From NCBI RefSeq assembly GCF_013314975.1, contig NZ_JABTYH010000007.1:95304-159303 (forward strand): a stretch of DNA of 64,000 nt, written 5' to 3'. The number at the start of each line of letters is the position of its first letter. Within the stretch, counting starts at the first letter, position 1. Below the pieces are notes generated by a model, which was given only the letters and a program-made list of their open reading frames with translations, was not told the DNA's origin and made no database searches. This DNA is from Pseudarthrobacter oxydans (lineage in GTDB: Bacteria > Actinomycetota > Actinomycetes > Actinomycetales > Micrococcaceae). Positions 25,508-33,431 of the stretch are shown here, in pieces. The position numbers were made by a program, and so were the translations under genes.

Positions 25508-25513
25508 AGAAGC

Positions 25514-26011
25514 ATGACTTTGGGGAGTTTGTGGCAGTTGCTCGCGCTTAAAACGAGGTGGTGGATGGCCGGCGGCACGGTCTGCGTCCTGGCAGGATCC
25601 TGCCTGGGGCTGCTCCAGTTCTCCACCTTCCTCGGAGACGGCCGGTCCGATCCCCTGCTGCTGCTCCCCTCACTCGTCCTGAGCCTCGGCGGCGGCTATG
25701 CGGTACTTTTCCCGGGCATCAGCGTCAGCCGCCAGGGCGTCAGGCTATACCGGGACTGGCGGCACCACCCGCCCGCGGCGAAGGTCCTCTGGGTCCTGTC
25801 CCTCGCCGTCGCCCTCGGCGGACTGGTGGCCTGCATCCTGTCAGGCCTCGCAAATCCGCTGTTGCCGGGCCAACTGGTGTGGCTTTTCACGGGAATTTAC
25901 CTGGTGCTCGCCGGCTGGTCGTCCGCCCTGCTGGGCCAGGCGGCGGTGGTCCGGGCCAACGCCCCCGGCGTGGCGGGCGATCCTGCGGGTGCTACAGCTC
26001 CAGGCCGATAA
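25514..26011 (+). CDS. Membrane protein of about four helices, unknown function
   Basis: A 165-residue protein with four hydrophobic stretches (about 18-38, 45-65, 88-112 and 117-140). Between helices 2 and 3 lies a cytoplasmic-looking segment GISVSRQGVRLYRDWRHHPP. No family motif is recognised. The start follows a TAGGGT box by 6 bases and lacks a Shine-Dalgarno sequence. Its last 20 bases overlap the convergent murB gene. Confidence 0.7.
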   Translation: MTLGSLWQLLALKTRWWMAGGTVCVLAGSCLGLLQFSTFLGDGRSDPLLLLPSLVLSLGGGYAVLFPGISVSRQGVRLYRDWRHHPPAAKVLWVLSLAVALGGLVACILSGLANPLLPGQLVWLFTGIYLVLAGWSSALLGQAAVVRANAPGVAGDPAGATAPGR

Positions 26012-27059
26012 GCAGCGGTTCCGGGTGCAGCTGGATGCCAAAGCGCTGTTCGACGCCGGCACGCACCTCGCGCGCCACGGCCACCACGTCCTGGGCAGTG
26101 GCTGAGCCGCGGTTGGTGATGGCGAGCGTGTGCTTGGTGGACAGGGAGGCCCGTCCACCGCTGACGCTGCCCGGTTCCAGCCCGAACCCCTTGGCAAAGC
26201 CGGCCTGGTCGATCAGCCACGCGGCGGACAGCTTTACCAGCCCGTCCTGCCCTGCAGGGTACCGGGGCGCGCCTTCGGGGAGGGCGGCCGCCACCTCGGC
26301 CGGAACGATGGGGTTGGTGAAGAAGGAGCCCGTGGAGTACGTGTCCCGGTCCTGCGGGTCCCACACCATACCCTTGGAGGCACGCAGCCGGAGCACCTCG
26401 CGGCGCACATCGTTCGAGTACGCGCGCTTGCCCACCTCGACGCCAAGGGCACGGGCAAGTTCCGCGTAACGGATCGGCGCGCTCATCCGGCCCAGGGGCA
26501 GCTGGAACTCCACGGTCAGCACTACGTACCGGGGTGAGCCGTTGACGGTGGTCTGCTTGAGGATGGAGTCCCGGTAGCCGAACTGCAGCTCCGAGTTCGT
26601 GAAGGTCTTTACCGCGTTCCGTTCCCGGTCCCACGTGCGCACTGCCGCGATGGTCTGGGACACGTCGGCACCGTAGGCACCCACGTTCTGCACCGGCGTC
26701 GCACCCGTTGACCCGGGAATGCCGGCCAGGGCCTCAACCCCGGACCAGGCGTGGCGGACCGCGTGCTCCACCAGCTTGTCCCAGTTGTGCCCGGCCTGCA
26801 CCACCACTGCCACGCCGCCGCAGGAGTCCTCCGCGTTGACGGTGAACCCCTGCGAGGCGACCTGGACCACGGTTCCGGGGAACCCGTCGTCGGAAATCAG
26901 CAGGTTGGAGCCGCCGGCGATGATCAGCAGCTGCTCCCCCGCGGCGTCCGCGGCACGGACGGCGTCGATGATCTCAGCTTCGGTTCCGGCCTTGATGAAC
27001 TTGTGGGCAGGGCCCCCGACGGCGGCCGTGGTCAGCTGGGAGAGCAGGGTGGAAGTCAC
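25992..27059 (-). CDS. murB: UDP-N-acetylenolpyruvoylglucosamine reductase
   Basis: A 355-residue FAD enzyme that reduces UDP-GlcNAc-enolpyruvate to UDP-MurNAc in peptidoglycan synthesis. The FAD domain shows LLIIAGGSNLLISDDGFPGT, then GIPGSTGATPVQNVGAYG; the catalytic Ser is in YSTGSFFTNPIVP, and the C-terminal SVSGGRASLSTKHTLAITNRG carries the substrate loop. The long form (about 350 residues) resembles MurB of E. coli and other Actinobacteria. The start is GTG, with TAGGGT 6 bases upstream (leaderless layout). The hadB/hadA genes lie upstream on the same strand, a conserved actinobacterial neighbourhood. Confidence 0.96.
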   Translation of the reverse strand: MTSTLLSQLTTAAVGGPAHKFIKAGTEAEIIDAVRAADAAGEQLLIIAGGSNLLISDDGFPGTVVQVASQGFTVNAEDSCGGVAVVVQAGHNWDKLVEHAVRHAWSGVEALAGIPGSTGATPVQNVGAYGADVSQTIAAVRTWDRERNAVKTFTNSELQFGYRDSILKQTTVNGSPRYVVLTVEFQLPLGRMSAPIRYAELARALGVEVGKRAYSNDVRREVLRLRASKGMVWDPQDRDTYSTGSFFTNPIVPAEVAAALPEGAPRYPAGQDGLVKLSAAWLIDQAGFAKGFGLEPGSVSGGRASLSTKHTLAITNRGSATAQDVVAVAREVRAGVEQRFGIQLHPEPLLIGLEL

Positions 27060-27065
27060 CTGTCC

Positions 27066-27071
27066 ACCCTA
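27066..27071 (-). promoter_or_regulatory. -10 box of murB
   Basis: TAGGGT on the minus strand lies exactly 6 bases before the murB GTG, in the 40-base gap after hadB; murB may thus have its own leaderless transcript. Confidence 0.45.
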
Positions 27072-27099
27072 TCGGGAAAGTGTTCCCGCCTCCCCCGGG

Positions 27100-27537
27100 C
27101 TAAGCCAGTTTGACGACCGCCTGGGCCTTCATCAGGACTTTCTGGCCGGCGGCTGTGACGGTGAGGTCCACCCGCGCGGTGTTCGCCTCGGCGTCGAGCT
27201 TTCCAATGATGCCGCTGACCTCGATGGTGGCGCCGGCGTCGGGCGTGCCCGTGGTGTCGGTGACCAGGACGGGCTTGGTGAACCTCGTCTGGAAGTCGAC
27301 GACGGCGGCCGGGTCGCCCGCCCAGTCGGTCACCAGCTGGACGGCGGAGCCCATGGTGAACATGCCGTGGGCGATGACGCCGGGCAGTTCCACACTGGTG
27401 GCAAAGGCCTCGTTCCAGTGGATGGGGTTGAAGTCACCGGAGGCACCGGCGTACTTGACCAAATCGGTGCGCGTGACCTCGATGGTGCGGCTTCCGATCT
27501 CCTGGCCGGCGCTGAGTTCGTGGATGCTGAGGCTCAT
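27100..27537 (-). CDS. hadB: (3R)-hydroxyacyl dehydratase subunit, MaoC family (HadB-like)
   Basis: A 145-residue hot-dog fold protein with the hydratase-2 motif intact: SGDFNPIHWNEAFATSVELP followed by VIAHGMFTMG, giving the catalytic Asp and His. It starts two bases after the hadA-like gene, so the two form one operon, as in the mycobacterial HadAB heterodimer that dehydrates beta-hydroxyacyl-ACP in long-chain fatty acid elongation. Arthrobacter makes no mycolic acids, so the natural substrate here is open; membrane lipid or peptidoglycan-linked metabolism is suggested by murB downstream. Confidence 0.85.
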   Translation of the reverse strand: MSLSIHELSAGQEIGSRTIEVTRTDLVKYAGASGDFNPIHWNEAFATSVELPGVIAHGMFTMGSAVQLVTDWAGDPAAVVDFQTRFTKPVLVTDTTGTPDAGATIEVSGIIGKLDAEANTARVDLTVTAAGQKVLMKAQAVVKLA

Positions 27538-27539
27538 GG

Positions 27540-28001
27540 TTACTGTCCCTCTCCGCGGACCAGGATGGACGACGACGTGGTGGTGACGGGTTCGCGGGAA
27601 TCATCCGCGCCGAGAGCGAAGATTTCCGACCGGGTGGTGATCATCGCACCACCGCCCATGGCCCGGACACCGTCCACGTGGAGCTCCGCGACGAGGCGGT
27701 CTCCGGCGAAAATCGGCCGGTGGTGGGTGAAGCGCTGGTCCGCGTGGACCACGCGGGAGAAGTCGATGCCGGCTTCCGGATCCTCGATGAGTTGGGCGTC
27801 GGCACGCTGGGCGACGATGATGGCGAAGGTCGGTGGAGCCACCAGGTCGCCGTGGCCCAGGGCCCTGGCAGCGTCGACGTCGAAGTGCGCGGGATGGGTG
27901 GCCTTCACGGCGCGGGCGAACTCGCGGATCTTCTCACGGCCAACGTCGTACACCTCTGCGGCAGGGTAGCTTCGGCCCTGCAGGTCCGGATTGATAGTCA
28001 T
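27540..28001 (-). CDS. hadA: MaoC-like dehydratase partner subunit, N-terminal type (HadA-like)
   Basis: A 153-residue hot-dog protein of the MaoC-N/UPF0336 type: LQGRSYPAAEVYDVGREKIREFA at the start, AIIVAQ and HADQRFTHHRPIFAGDRLVAE later. It lacks the catalytic D-x-N-x-x-H motif, as expected of the substrate-binding subunit of a HadA-HadB dimer. It is the first gene of the hadA-hadB-murB series. TAGGCT lies 7 bases before the ATG with GAGG in between, so either leaderless or ribosome-site initiation is possible. Confidence 0.85.
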   Translation of the reverse strand: MTINPDLQGRSYPAAEVYDVGREKIREFARAVKATHPAHFDVDAARALGHGDLVAPPTFAIIVAQRADAQLIEDPEAGIDFSRVVHADQRFTHHRPIFAGDRLVAELHVDGVRAMGGGAMITTRSEIFALGADDSREPVTTTSSSILVRGEGQ

Positions 28002-28008
28002 GGCCTCA

Positions 28009-28014
28009 AGCCTA
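28009..28014 (-). promoter_or_regulatory. -10 box of hadA
   Basis: TAGGCT on the minus strand lies 7 bases before the hadA ATG. Confidence 0.4.
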
Positions 28015-28048
28015 TCGTTGCCGCATCCGGCAGGGGGCTTGCATGACG

Positions 28049-28077
28049 TTGATATGATGATTTCATCAATCCATCAA
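28049..28077 (+). promoter_or_regulatory. Candidate ArsR operator
   Basis: A perfect inner palindrome TGATGA-TT-TCATCA (28055-28068) is flanked by TTGAT (28049-28053) and ATCAA (28073-28077), 65 bases before the arsR ATG. ArsR/SmtB repressors bind AT-rich inverted repeats of this kind in their own promoter; the AT content stands out in this GC-rich DNA. Confidence 0.6.
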
Positions 28078-28141
28078 TTCACCGGCCATCCGTCATCTGC
28101 AACCGGCCAGCTGCCATCACTGTCACGTTGAGGAGCTTCCC

Positions 28142-28522
28142 ATGCTGCCTTCCGCCCAGGCTCCGCTGTACGAGATCAAGGCCAACCTCTTCAAGGGGCT
28201 GGCGCACCCTGCAAGGATCCGCATCCTTGAGCTGCTGGCAGCGGCGCCACAGGAAACCGCCGCGGTGAGTTACCTCCTGGCGGAGACCGGGCTTGAAGCC
28301 TCGCACCTCTCCCAGCACCTGGCCACGCTGCGCAAGCACAAGGTGGTGACCTCTGTGCGTACCGCCAACGCCGTGACCTACCGGCTGGCGCACCCCGGGA
28401 TTGCCCAGCTGCTTGCCATCGCGCGGACGTTCCTCCTGGACACCCTTGCCGATTCAAACGAACAGCTCCGGCTGGCGCAGCAGCTGCCTGCAGAACACCT
28501 CGCCGGCGGGGCCGCCCTGTGA
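28142..28522 (+). CDS. ArsR/SmtB-family regulator without cysteines
   Basis: A 126-residue winged-helix repressor: FKGLAHPARIRILELLAAA is the conserved start of the fold, LLAETGLEASHLSQHLATLR the recognition helix region, and VRTANAVTYRLAHPG the wing. It has no cysteine at all, so it cannot bind metal through the usual thiolate sites and probably responds to another signal. GAGGAG precedes the ATG, and an inverted repeat at 28049-28077 is its likely operator. Its stop overlaps the GTG of the SulP gene by 4 bases, so it almost certainly regulates that transporter. Confidence 0.9.
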   Translation: MLPSAQAPLYEIKANLFKGLAHPARIRILELLAAAPQETAAVSYLLAETGLEASHLSQHLATLRKHKVVTSVRTANAVTYRLAHPGIAQLLAIARTFLLDTLADSNEQLRLAQQLPAEHLAGGAAL

Positions 28523-30192
28523 AACCGGACGCGGGCACGGCCAGGCGGCACACCAGCCGGTTCCTGCCCTCGAAACTGGACTACGCGGGACTCGGAACAT
28601 CGTGGCGGACCGACCTGCTGGCCGGCATCACGGTGGGCATTGTGGCCCTGCCGCTGGCCCTCGCGTTCGGCGTCAGCTCGGGAGTGGGCGCGGAGGCCGG
28701 GCTCATCACCGCGATCGTCGCCGGCCTGGTGGCAGCCGTGATGGGCGGATCACCCGTCCAGGTCTCCGGCCCCACGGGTGCCATGGTTGTGGTGCTGGCG
28801 CCCGTGGTGGCACTGCACGGCCCAGGCAGCGTGGCCCCGTTGTCACTGATGGCGGGGCTCCTGGTCTGTGTCCTGGGATTCAGCGGCCTGGGCCGGGCGG
28901 TCGCTTTCATCCCCTGGCCGGTGGTGGAAGGCTTCACCTTGGGGATCGCCGCCATTATCTTCCTCCAGCAGGTTCCGCCCGCCACCGGCACGTCCGCCGC
29001 CCCGGGACACAACACCCTCATCGCTGCAGTGGAAGCCGCATCCGCCGCAACCGTCTCGACTGCCCTGCTGACCCTCGCAGTCGTGGCGGGAGTCGCCGTC
29101 GTGATGGTCCTGGTGCAGAAGCTGCTCAGGGCACTGCCGGCCAGCCTGATCGCGGTGCTCCTCGCCACGGCGGCCGCCGAGCTGTTCCGGCTGGAGATCC
29201 CCAGGATCGGCCCCCTGCCGCATGCCCTGCCCGCTCCGGCGGTTCCCGCCTTTGACCTGGATCTGCTGGGCAGCCTGGCCATGCCCGCGGTGGCCATCGC
29301 CTGCCTTGCGGCCATCGAGTCGTTGCTGTCCGCCCGGGTTGCGGCAGGAATGACCGGGCCGGATGGCAGGCCGAGTGGGCCGTACAGCCCGGACCGGGAG
29401 CTGACGGGCCAGGGCCTGGCGTCAATCGCTGCGGGCCTCTTCGGCGGCATGCCCGCCACGGGGGCCATCGCGCGGACGGCCGTGAACGTCCGGTCCGGTG
29501 CCAAGACCCGGCTGGCCGCCGCTGTCCACGCCGTGGTCCTGCTGGCGATTGTCTACCTCGCCTCGGGCATGGTCAGCCGGATTCCGCTGGCAGCCCTCGG
29601 CGGGGTCCTGATGGTCACTGCCGTTCGGATGGTGTCCCGGCGGACCGTGGCGGCGATCCTCCGCTCCACCAGGTCCGACGCCGCCGTCTTCATCCTGACG
29701 GCAATTATCACGGTGGCGTTCGACCTGATCGTTGCCATCCAGATAGGGCTCGCGGCGGCAGCCCTCTTTGCCCTGCGCACGTTCGCCTCGCTGAGCAGCG
29801 TGCAGCGGGAGGAGATCCCCGGTCCGCGCGCCGAGGGTGACGAGCACATCGCCGTCCTCCGGCTGGACGGGGCCATGTTCTTCGGCGCCGCCGAACGGAT
29901 CCTGCAGGAGATCAGCCAGGTCAAGGATGTCCAGGTGGCCATCATCAGGCTTTCCCAGCTGCGGATGCTCGACGCCACGGGCGCGCATGCACTGGTGGAG
30001 GTGGTCTCCGCGCTGGAGCTCCGGGGCATCACCGTTTTACTCAAGGGCGTCCGGCCGGACCACCTGCAGCTGGTAACGAACGTGGGAGTGATCCGGTCCC
30101 TGCGGCACCACAAGCACCTCTTCGAGCACCTCGGGGACGCCGTGGAACACGCCCGCAGCCACGTTCGCCGGAACGCCGCCTACCGCTTGTAG
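28519..30192 (+). CDS. SulP-family anion transporter with STAS domain
   Basis: A 557-residue transporter. The N-terminal part has the SulP pattern DLLAGITVGIVALPLALAFG and SPVQVSGPTGAMVV (the anion-binding helix 3 region) with 10-14 helices; the GGMPATGAIARTAVNVRSGA segment is also diagnostic. A cytoplasmic STAS domain occupies about 445-540 (VAIIRLSQLRMLDATGAHAL). SulP proteins move sulfate, bicarbonate or other small anions; specificity cannot be read here. It is translationally coupled to the cysteine-free ArsR gene. Its 3' end overlaps the convergent small membrane-protein gene by 13 bases. Confidence 0.93.
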   Translation: MKPDAGTARRHTSRFLPSKLDYAGLGTSWRTDLLAGITVGIVALPLALAFGVSSGVGAEAGLITAIVAGLVAAVMGGSPVQVSGPTGAMVVVLAPVVALHGPGSVAPLSLMAGLLVCVLGFSGLGRAVAFIPWPVVEGFTLGIAAIIFLQQVPPATGTSAAPGHNTLIAAVEAASAATVSTALLTLAVVAGVAVVMVLVQKLLRALPASLIAVLLATAAAELFRLEIPRIGPLPHALPAPAVPAFDLDLLGSLAMPAVAIACLAAIESLLSARVAAGMTGPDGRPSGPYSPDRELTGQGLASIAAGLFGGMPATGAIARTAVNVRSGAKTRLAAAVHAVVLLAIVYLASGMVSRIPLAALGGVLMVTAVRMVSRRTVAAILRSTRSDAAVFILTAIITVAFDLIVAIQIGLAAAALFALRTFASLSSVQREEIPGPRAEGDEHIAVLRLDGAMFFGAAERILQEISQVKDVQVAIIRLSQLRMLDATGAHALVEVVSALELRGITVLLKGVRPDHLQLVTNVGVIRSLRHHKHLFEHLGDAVEHARSHVRRNAAYRL

Positions 30193-30404
30193 CCCTTCCG
30201 GATCGCCTGCCCGCGGACCACAATCCCTGCAATGTGCAGGACCAGGCCCAGGCCGATCACCGGCAGGGATGCCGTGGCAAGGCCGGAATTGCCGCTGGTG
30301 TTGCCCACCAGGTTGAGGATGATTCCGACGGCGATCAGTCCCATCGCACTGAAAACCAGGACTTTATAGCGGGTTGGCGCGGTGGCCCAGAATTCGTTCA
30401 GCAC
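30180..30404 (-). CDS. Small two-helix membrane protein
   Basis: A 74-residue protein with two hydrophobic helices (about 13-33 and 43-63) and a strongly basic tail RGQAIRKGYKR. The start is GTG; TAGACT at 30411-30416 (minus strand) ends exactly 6 bases before it, a leaderless layout. No family motif is recognised. Confidence 0.7.
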   Translation of the reverse strand: MLNEFWATAPTRYKVLVFSAMGLIAVGIILNLVGNTSGNSGLATASLPVIGLGLVLHIAGIVVRGQAIRKGYKR

Positions 30405-30410
30405 CCGGAC

Positions 30411-30416
30411 AGTCTA
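30411..30416 (-). promoter_or_regulatory. -10 box of the 74-residue membrane-protein gene
   Basis: TAGACT lies 6 bases before the GTG at 30404, with no Shine-Dalgarno sequence between. Confidence 0.4.
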
Positions 30417-30451
30417 CCGGGGGCCACGCCGCTGGTTGCAGAAACGCAGGC

Positions 30452-31396
30452 TCAGAACAACGCCTCCTGGACGGCCGGCACCTCGGAACTGTACTGTCCC
30501 AGTTCGATGCTGCGGCCCTTGAGCCGGCCGAGATCCACCACGAATTCCAGCCCGGTCCCATCGATGGCTGCCAGGGCGAAGCTGCCGCACAGTGAAGTAA
30601 TGGTGAAGCCGTGGGAGCCGGCCGCGAGGGCGTGCGGATACAGGTGCCGGCGGCCCTCGGAGCAGAGCAGGCCGGCCAGCGCCGGCCTGCTCCAGTCCTC
30701 CTCCACCACGTGGAATCCTTCAGCGCCGGACCGGGAGACCACTCCGCGGGCGGAAGCGGCGAGGGCTGCGTTATGGCCCCTGAGCCAGCCTGCCGGGGCC
30801 GGGGAAGCCAGCGCCGCAGCCTTGGCTGCGGACCGGACCTGCTGCGGAAGCCCCGCCTCGCGCGTGACCAGGTCCTCGAGGATCCGCACCACGCGGCCGT
30901 CGGCGGCGTGGGCAACATAGCACGCCGCCACGGCTCCCTGCTCCGCGAGGCGTTGCCATTTGCGGAGCTCCGCGGCCGTGCCCACCTTGCTGGCGCCGTT
31001 GGCGAAGGTGGCGACGTAGAGCCAGTGCGGCTGCATCAGGTAGCTGCGCAGCCCGGGCGGGACCCGGCCGTCCCGGTGGAAGTCATGGATAAGCCGGGAG
31101 TCATCCACCACGAAACACCGCTCGCACTGGTGCCCCCGGACGGCGGGGGCCCGCCTGGCGCAGAGGACGTGGTCCCGGTGGGCGGGGCCGTGCACCACAT
31201 GGTGGCCGAGGCAGTGTTTCCCCTCGGCGGCGAGCCGGAAGCCCAGGCGCGTCCCGGCGTCGAGCGTTACCTCGCGGAAGGTGCCGTCCGGCGCCTGAAG
31301 GCGGAGGTACGGGCCAGGACCGGCACTTCCGCCCGCTGCCGCCCCAGGAGCCGCAGGCCAAAAGACCCCGTGGACCAGATAACGGGTATCGGTCAC
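30452..31396 (-). CDS. DUF2797 family protein
   Basis: A 314-residue protein of the DUF2797 type. A cysteine/histidine-rich stretch near residues 65-100 (CARRAPAVRGHQCERCFVV) looks like a metal site, and PHWLYVATFANGASKVGTA resembles the strand-turn-strand of GIY-YIG nucleases, with YVA...KVG in place of GIY...YIG. The GTG start is chosen because AGGAG lies 6 bases upstream; a longer frame exists but lacks a ribosome site. Function is unknown; nucleic-acid binding is a guess from the fold resemblance. Confidence 0.8.
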   Translation of the reverse strand: MTDTRYLVHGVFWPAAPGAAAGGSAGPGPYLRLQAPDGTFREVTLDAGTRLGFRLAAEGKHCLGHHVVHGPAHRDHVLCARRAPAVRGHQCERCFVVDDSRLIHDFHRDGRVPPGLRSYLMQPHWLYVATFANGASKVGTAAELRKWQRLAEQGAVAACYVAHAADGRVVRILEDLVTREAGLPQQVRSAAKAAALASPAPAGWLRGHNAALAASARGVVSRSGAEGFHVVEEDWSRPALAGLLCSEGRRHLYPHALAAGSHGFTITSLCGSFALAAIDGTGLEFVVDLGRLKGRSIELGQYSSEVPAVQEALF

Positions 31397-31424
31397 GGGG
31401 TCTCCTGAAGTGAAAGCGTGTGGA

Positions 31425-32288
31425 CTACAGCGCCGGCTGCACCCCAAAGGCTACCGCGAGCTTCATGATCTTTTCGGCGCGTCCCAGGCGGGGCAGGTCG
31501 GAGCCGTCACGGATGACGCGGCCGTTGGCCTCGAAGTCCGCCATGAAGTCCGTGGCCCAGGCGACGTCCGAGGGCGTGGGGCTGATGACCTCGTTGATGA
31601 CGGGGGTCTGGTCAATGGCCAGGCAGAGCTTGCCGGTCATGCCCATCATCACGGTGATGCCGGTCTGCTCACGCAGGATGGGGTGGTTGGTGCCCACGGT
31701 GGGCCCGTCGATGGGGCCGGGAAGGTTGCCGACGCGGCTGGCGACGACGAGCTTGGCGCGGGGGTAGGCCATGGCCTCGGGCGTGGCTGCCATGCCTGTG
31801 TCGCGGCGGAAGTCGCCGGAACCGAACGCCAGGCGGAAGGCGCCCTGTGCCTTGGCGATGTTGTTCGCTTCCTCGATGCCCAGCGCGGACTCCACCAGCG
31901 GGATGACCGGCGTCTTGCCGTCCATGCGGTGGAAGCTCTCCGTCACCTGGTCTGCGGACTCGGTCTTGGCCAGCATGACACCCAGGAGCCCCGGCGTGCC
32001 GCGGAGGCCCGCCAGGTCATCAGCCCAGAAGCGGCTGGTGGCATCGTTAATGCGGACCCAGGCCTTGCCGCCGGCGGTCAGCCAGTCAACCACGTTGTTC
32101 CGTGCGTGGTCCTTCTGCGACGGGTCCACGGCATCTTCAATATCCAGGATGATCGAGTCAGCTCGCGACACCGCGGACTGGTCGAACAGCTCTGTCTTCA
32201 TGGCATTGACCAGAAGCCAGGAACGGGCGATTTCTGCTGGGATATTGCGTTCCGGCCTTACGGTCTCGGTGGCGATGGTAGACGTCAT
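31425..32288 (-). CDS. HpcH/HpaI-CitE family aldolase/lyase
   Basis: A 287-residue TIM-barrel enzyme of the CitE-like group: SIILDIEDAVDPSQKDHAR carries the metal-binding acidic residues, WVRINDATSRFWADDLAGL the substrate Arg, and VIPLVESALGIEEANNI the second acidic ligand. Such proteins cleave or form (3S)-malyl-CoA-like or citramalyl-CoA substrates; without the CitD/CitF partners it is not a citrate lyase. The ATG at 32288 has TACGGT 6 bases upstream (leaderless layout); an extended N-terminus to 32351 is possible but unlikely. A giant palindrome separates it from the aldo/keto reductase upstream. Confidence 0.87.
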   Translation of the reverse strand: MTSTIATETVRPERNIPAEIARSWLLVNAMKTELFDQSAVSRADSIILDIEDAVDPSQKDHARNNVVDWLTAGGKAWVRINDATSRFWADDLAGLRGTPGLLGVMLAKTESADQVTESFHRMDGKTPVIPLVESALGIEEANNIAKAQGAFRLAFGSGDFRRDTGMAATPEAMAYPRAKLVVASRVGNLPGPIDGPTVGTNHPILREQTGITVMMGMTGKLCLAIDQTPVINEVISPTPSDVAWATDFMADFEANGRVIRDGSDLPRLGRAEKIMKLAVAFGVQPAL

Positions 32289-32294
32289 GTATCT

Positions 32295-32300
32295 ACCGTA
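32295..32300 (-). promoter_or_regulatory. -10 box of the CitE-like gene
   Basis: TACGGT on the minus strand ends 6 bases before the ATG at 32288. Confidence 0.4.
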
Positions 32301-32391
32301 TCCGCCCCGCAACCCCGACGCCGAAGAAAATGGCCTGCTTGTGGGGATCAATACGAACTAAACCCCAAATGACCGGAAGTTGCGGGAAAGC

Positions 32392-32443
32392 AGGTAGCAG
32401 CAGGTGTCGTTTTGAGCGCTCAAAACGACACCTGCTGCTACCT
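32392..32443. terminator. 52-base perfect palindrome after the aldo/keto reductase gene
   Basis: Every base from 32392 to 32443 pairs with its mirror base, giving 26-base arms with AGCGCT at the centre and no spacer. Shorter flanking arms ACCCCAA (32362-32368) and TTGGGGT (32446-32452) also match. It begins 12 bases after the stop of the minus-strand aldo/keto reductase gene, so a terminator role is likely; there is no U-run, and protein binding or a mobile-element origin cannot be excluded. Confidence 0.7.
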
Positions 32444-32455
32444 AGTTGGGGTGGG

Positions 32456-33397
32456 TCAGGGGATGTTGCTGCCCCGTGCCGTCACCCAGAGCCCGTACCA
32501 GTCAGCCCGGGTCATCTCCCGGGCCACGCGGGCAGCGTCGGCACACGCACGGATCCGTTCCGGGTTGACCGTCCCGATCACCGGCGCGATACCCGCCGGA
32601 TGCTTCATCAGCCATCCCAGCAGGACGGCTTCTCCGGTGCTGCCGTACTCCCCCGCCAGCCGGGCCACGAGCTCAGCGGTGGCGGCATCTGCTGACGCGA
32701 GACTTTCCGGTTCCGCCCCGGTGTACAGGCCGCGCGCCAGCGAACCGTAGGCCTGCAGCGTGATGGAGTTGCGCACGCAGTACTCAAGGGTGCCGTGCGG
32801 GAAGCTGTAGTCCAGGTGCTCGGCGTGGTTGACCAGCACCTGGCTCTCCAGCCAGGCCCGCTTGAGCAGGCTCATCTCCAGCTGGTTCGCCACCACCGGG
32901 GTGTCCAGCCGGTCCTGCAGCGCCTCGATCTGCGCCGCGGACATGTTGGACACGCCCAGCTGCCGGACCTTGCCTTCTGCCATCAGCTGCCCGACGGCGG
33001 CGGCCACCTCCGCCGGATCCGCCAACGGGTCCGGCCGGTGGAGCAGGAGGATGTCCACATAGTCCGTCCGCAGCCGCTGCAGGCTGCCGTTGACCCGTTC
33101 CAGGATGGCATCCCGGCTGAGGTCGTAGTGCGTCTGCAGCCCGCGCTCGTTCAGCCGGATGCCGCATTTGGTCTGCAGCCTGATCCGGCCGCGCAGCCCC
33201 GGTTCAGCTGCCAGAACCTCACCAAACACGGCCTCAGACTTGCCGCTGCGGTAGATGTCCGCGTGGTCGAAGAGGGTGATCCCGGCATCCAGCGCGGCCT
33301 CGACGGCTGCCGCGGCCTGGTCCACATGTTCAGTCCCGTGCGGCTCGCCGGACCAGCTGCCGCCCAGGCCCATGCAGCCATAAATGAGTTCCTGCAT
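32456..33397 (-). CDS. Aldo/keto reductase
   Basis: A 313-residue NADPH-dependent AKR of the YdhF-like type. The catalytic tetrad is visible: Asp and Tyr in LFDHADIYRSGKSE, Lys in LQTKCGIR, His in DILLLHRPDPL. VIGTVNPERI near the end matches the cofactor-binding segment. The ATG chosen gives the standard length; the open frame continues upstream without a better start. It is the last gene of the sugar-regulon operon, 34 bases after the first alpha-glucosidase, and could reduce sugar-derived aldehydes, but the substrate is unknown. Confidence 0.9.
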   Translation of the reverse strand: MQELIYGCMGLGGSWSGEPHGTEHVDQAAAAVEAALDAGITLFDHADIYRSGKSEAVFGEVLAAEPGLRGRIRLQTKCGIRLNERGLQTHYDLSRDAILERVNGSLQRLRTDYVDILLLHRPDPLADPAEVAAAVGQLMAEGKVRQLGVSNMSAAQIEALQDRLDTPVVANQLEMSLLKRAWLESQVLVNHAEHLDYSFPHGTLEYCVRNSITLQAYGSLARGLYTGAEPESLASADAATAELVARLAGEYGSTGEAVLLGWLMKHPAGIAPVIGTVNPERIRACADAARVAREMTRADWYGLWVTARGSNIP

Positions 33398-33431
33398 CAG
33401 GCAGGCCGCCCGTCCGGGACGGGTGCAGGCA

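Noticed and set aside
27100..28001. HadA/HadB as mycolic acid enzymes
   Set aside because: The window otherwise points to Micrococcaceae, which lack mycolic acids; only the dehydratase fold and pairing are claimed.
31425..32288. Citrate lyase beta subunit
   Set aside because: The sequence is CitE-like, but no citD, citF or citC genes are near, so a stand-alone lyase of the CitE-like group is more probable.
32392..32443. Insertion-sequence end or attachment site
   Set aside because: There is no transposase or integrase gene, no target duplication and no second copy in the window; a terminator or regulatory role fits better for now.
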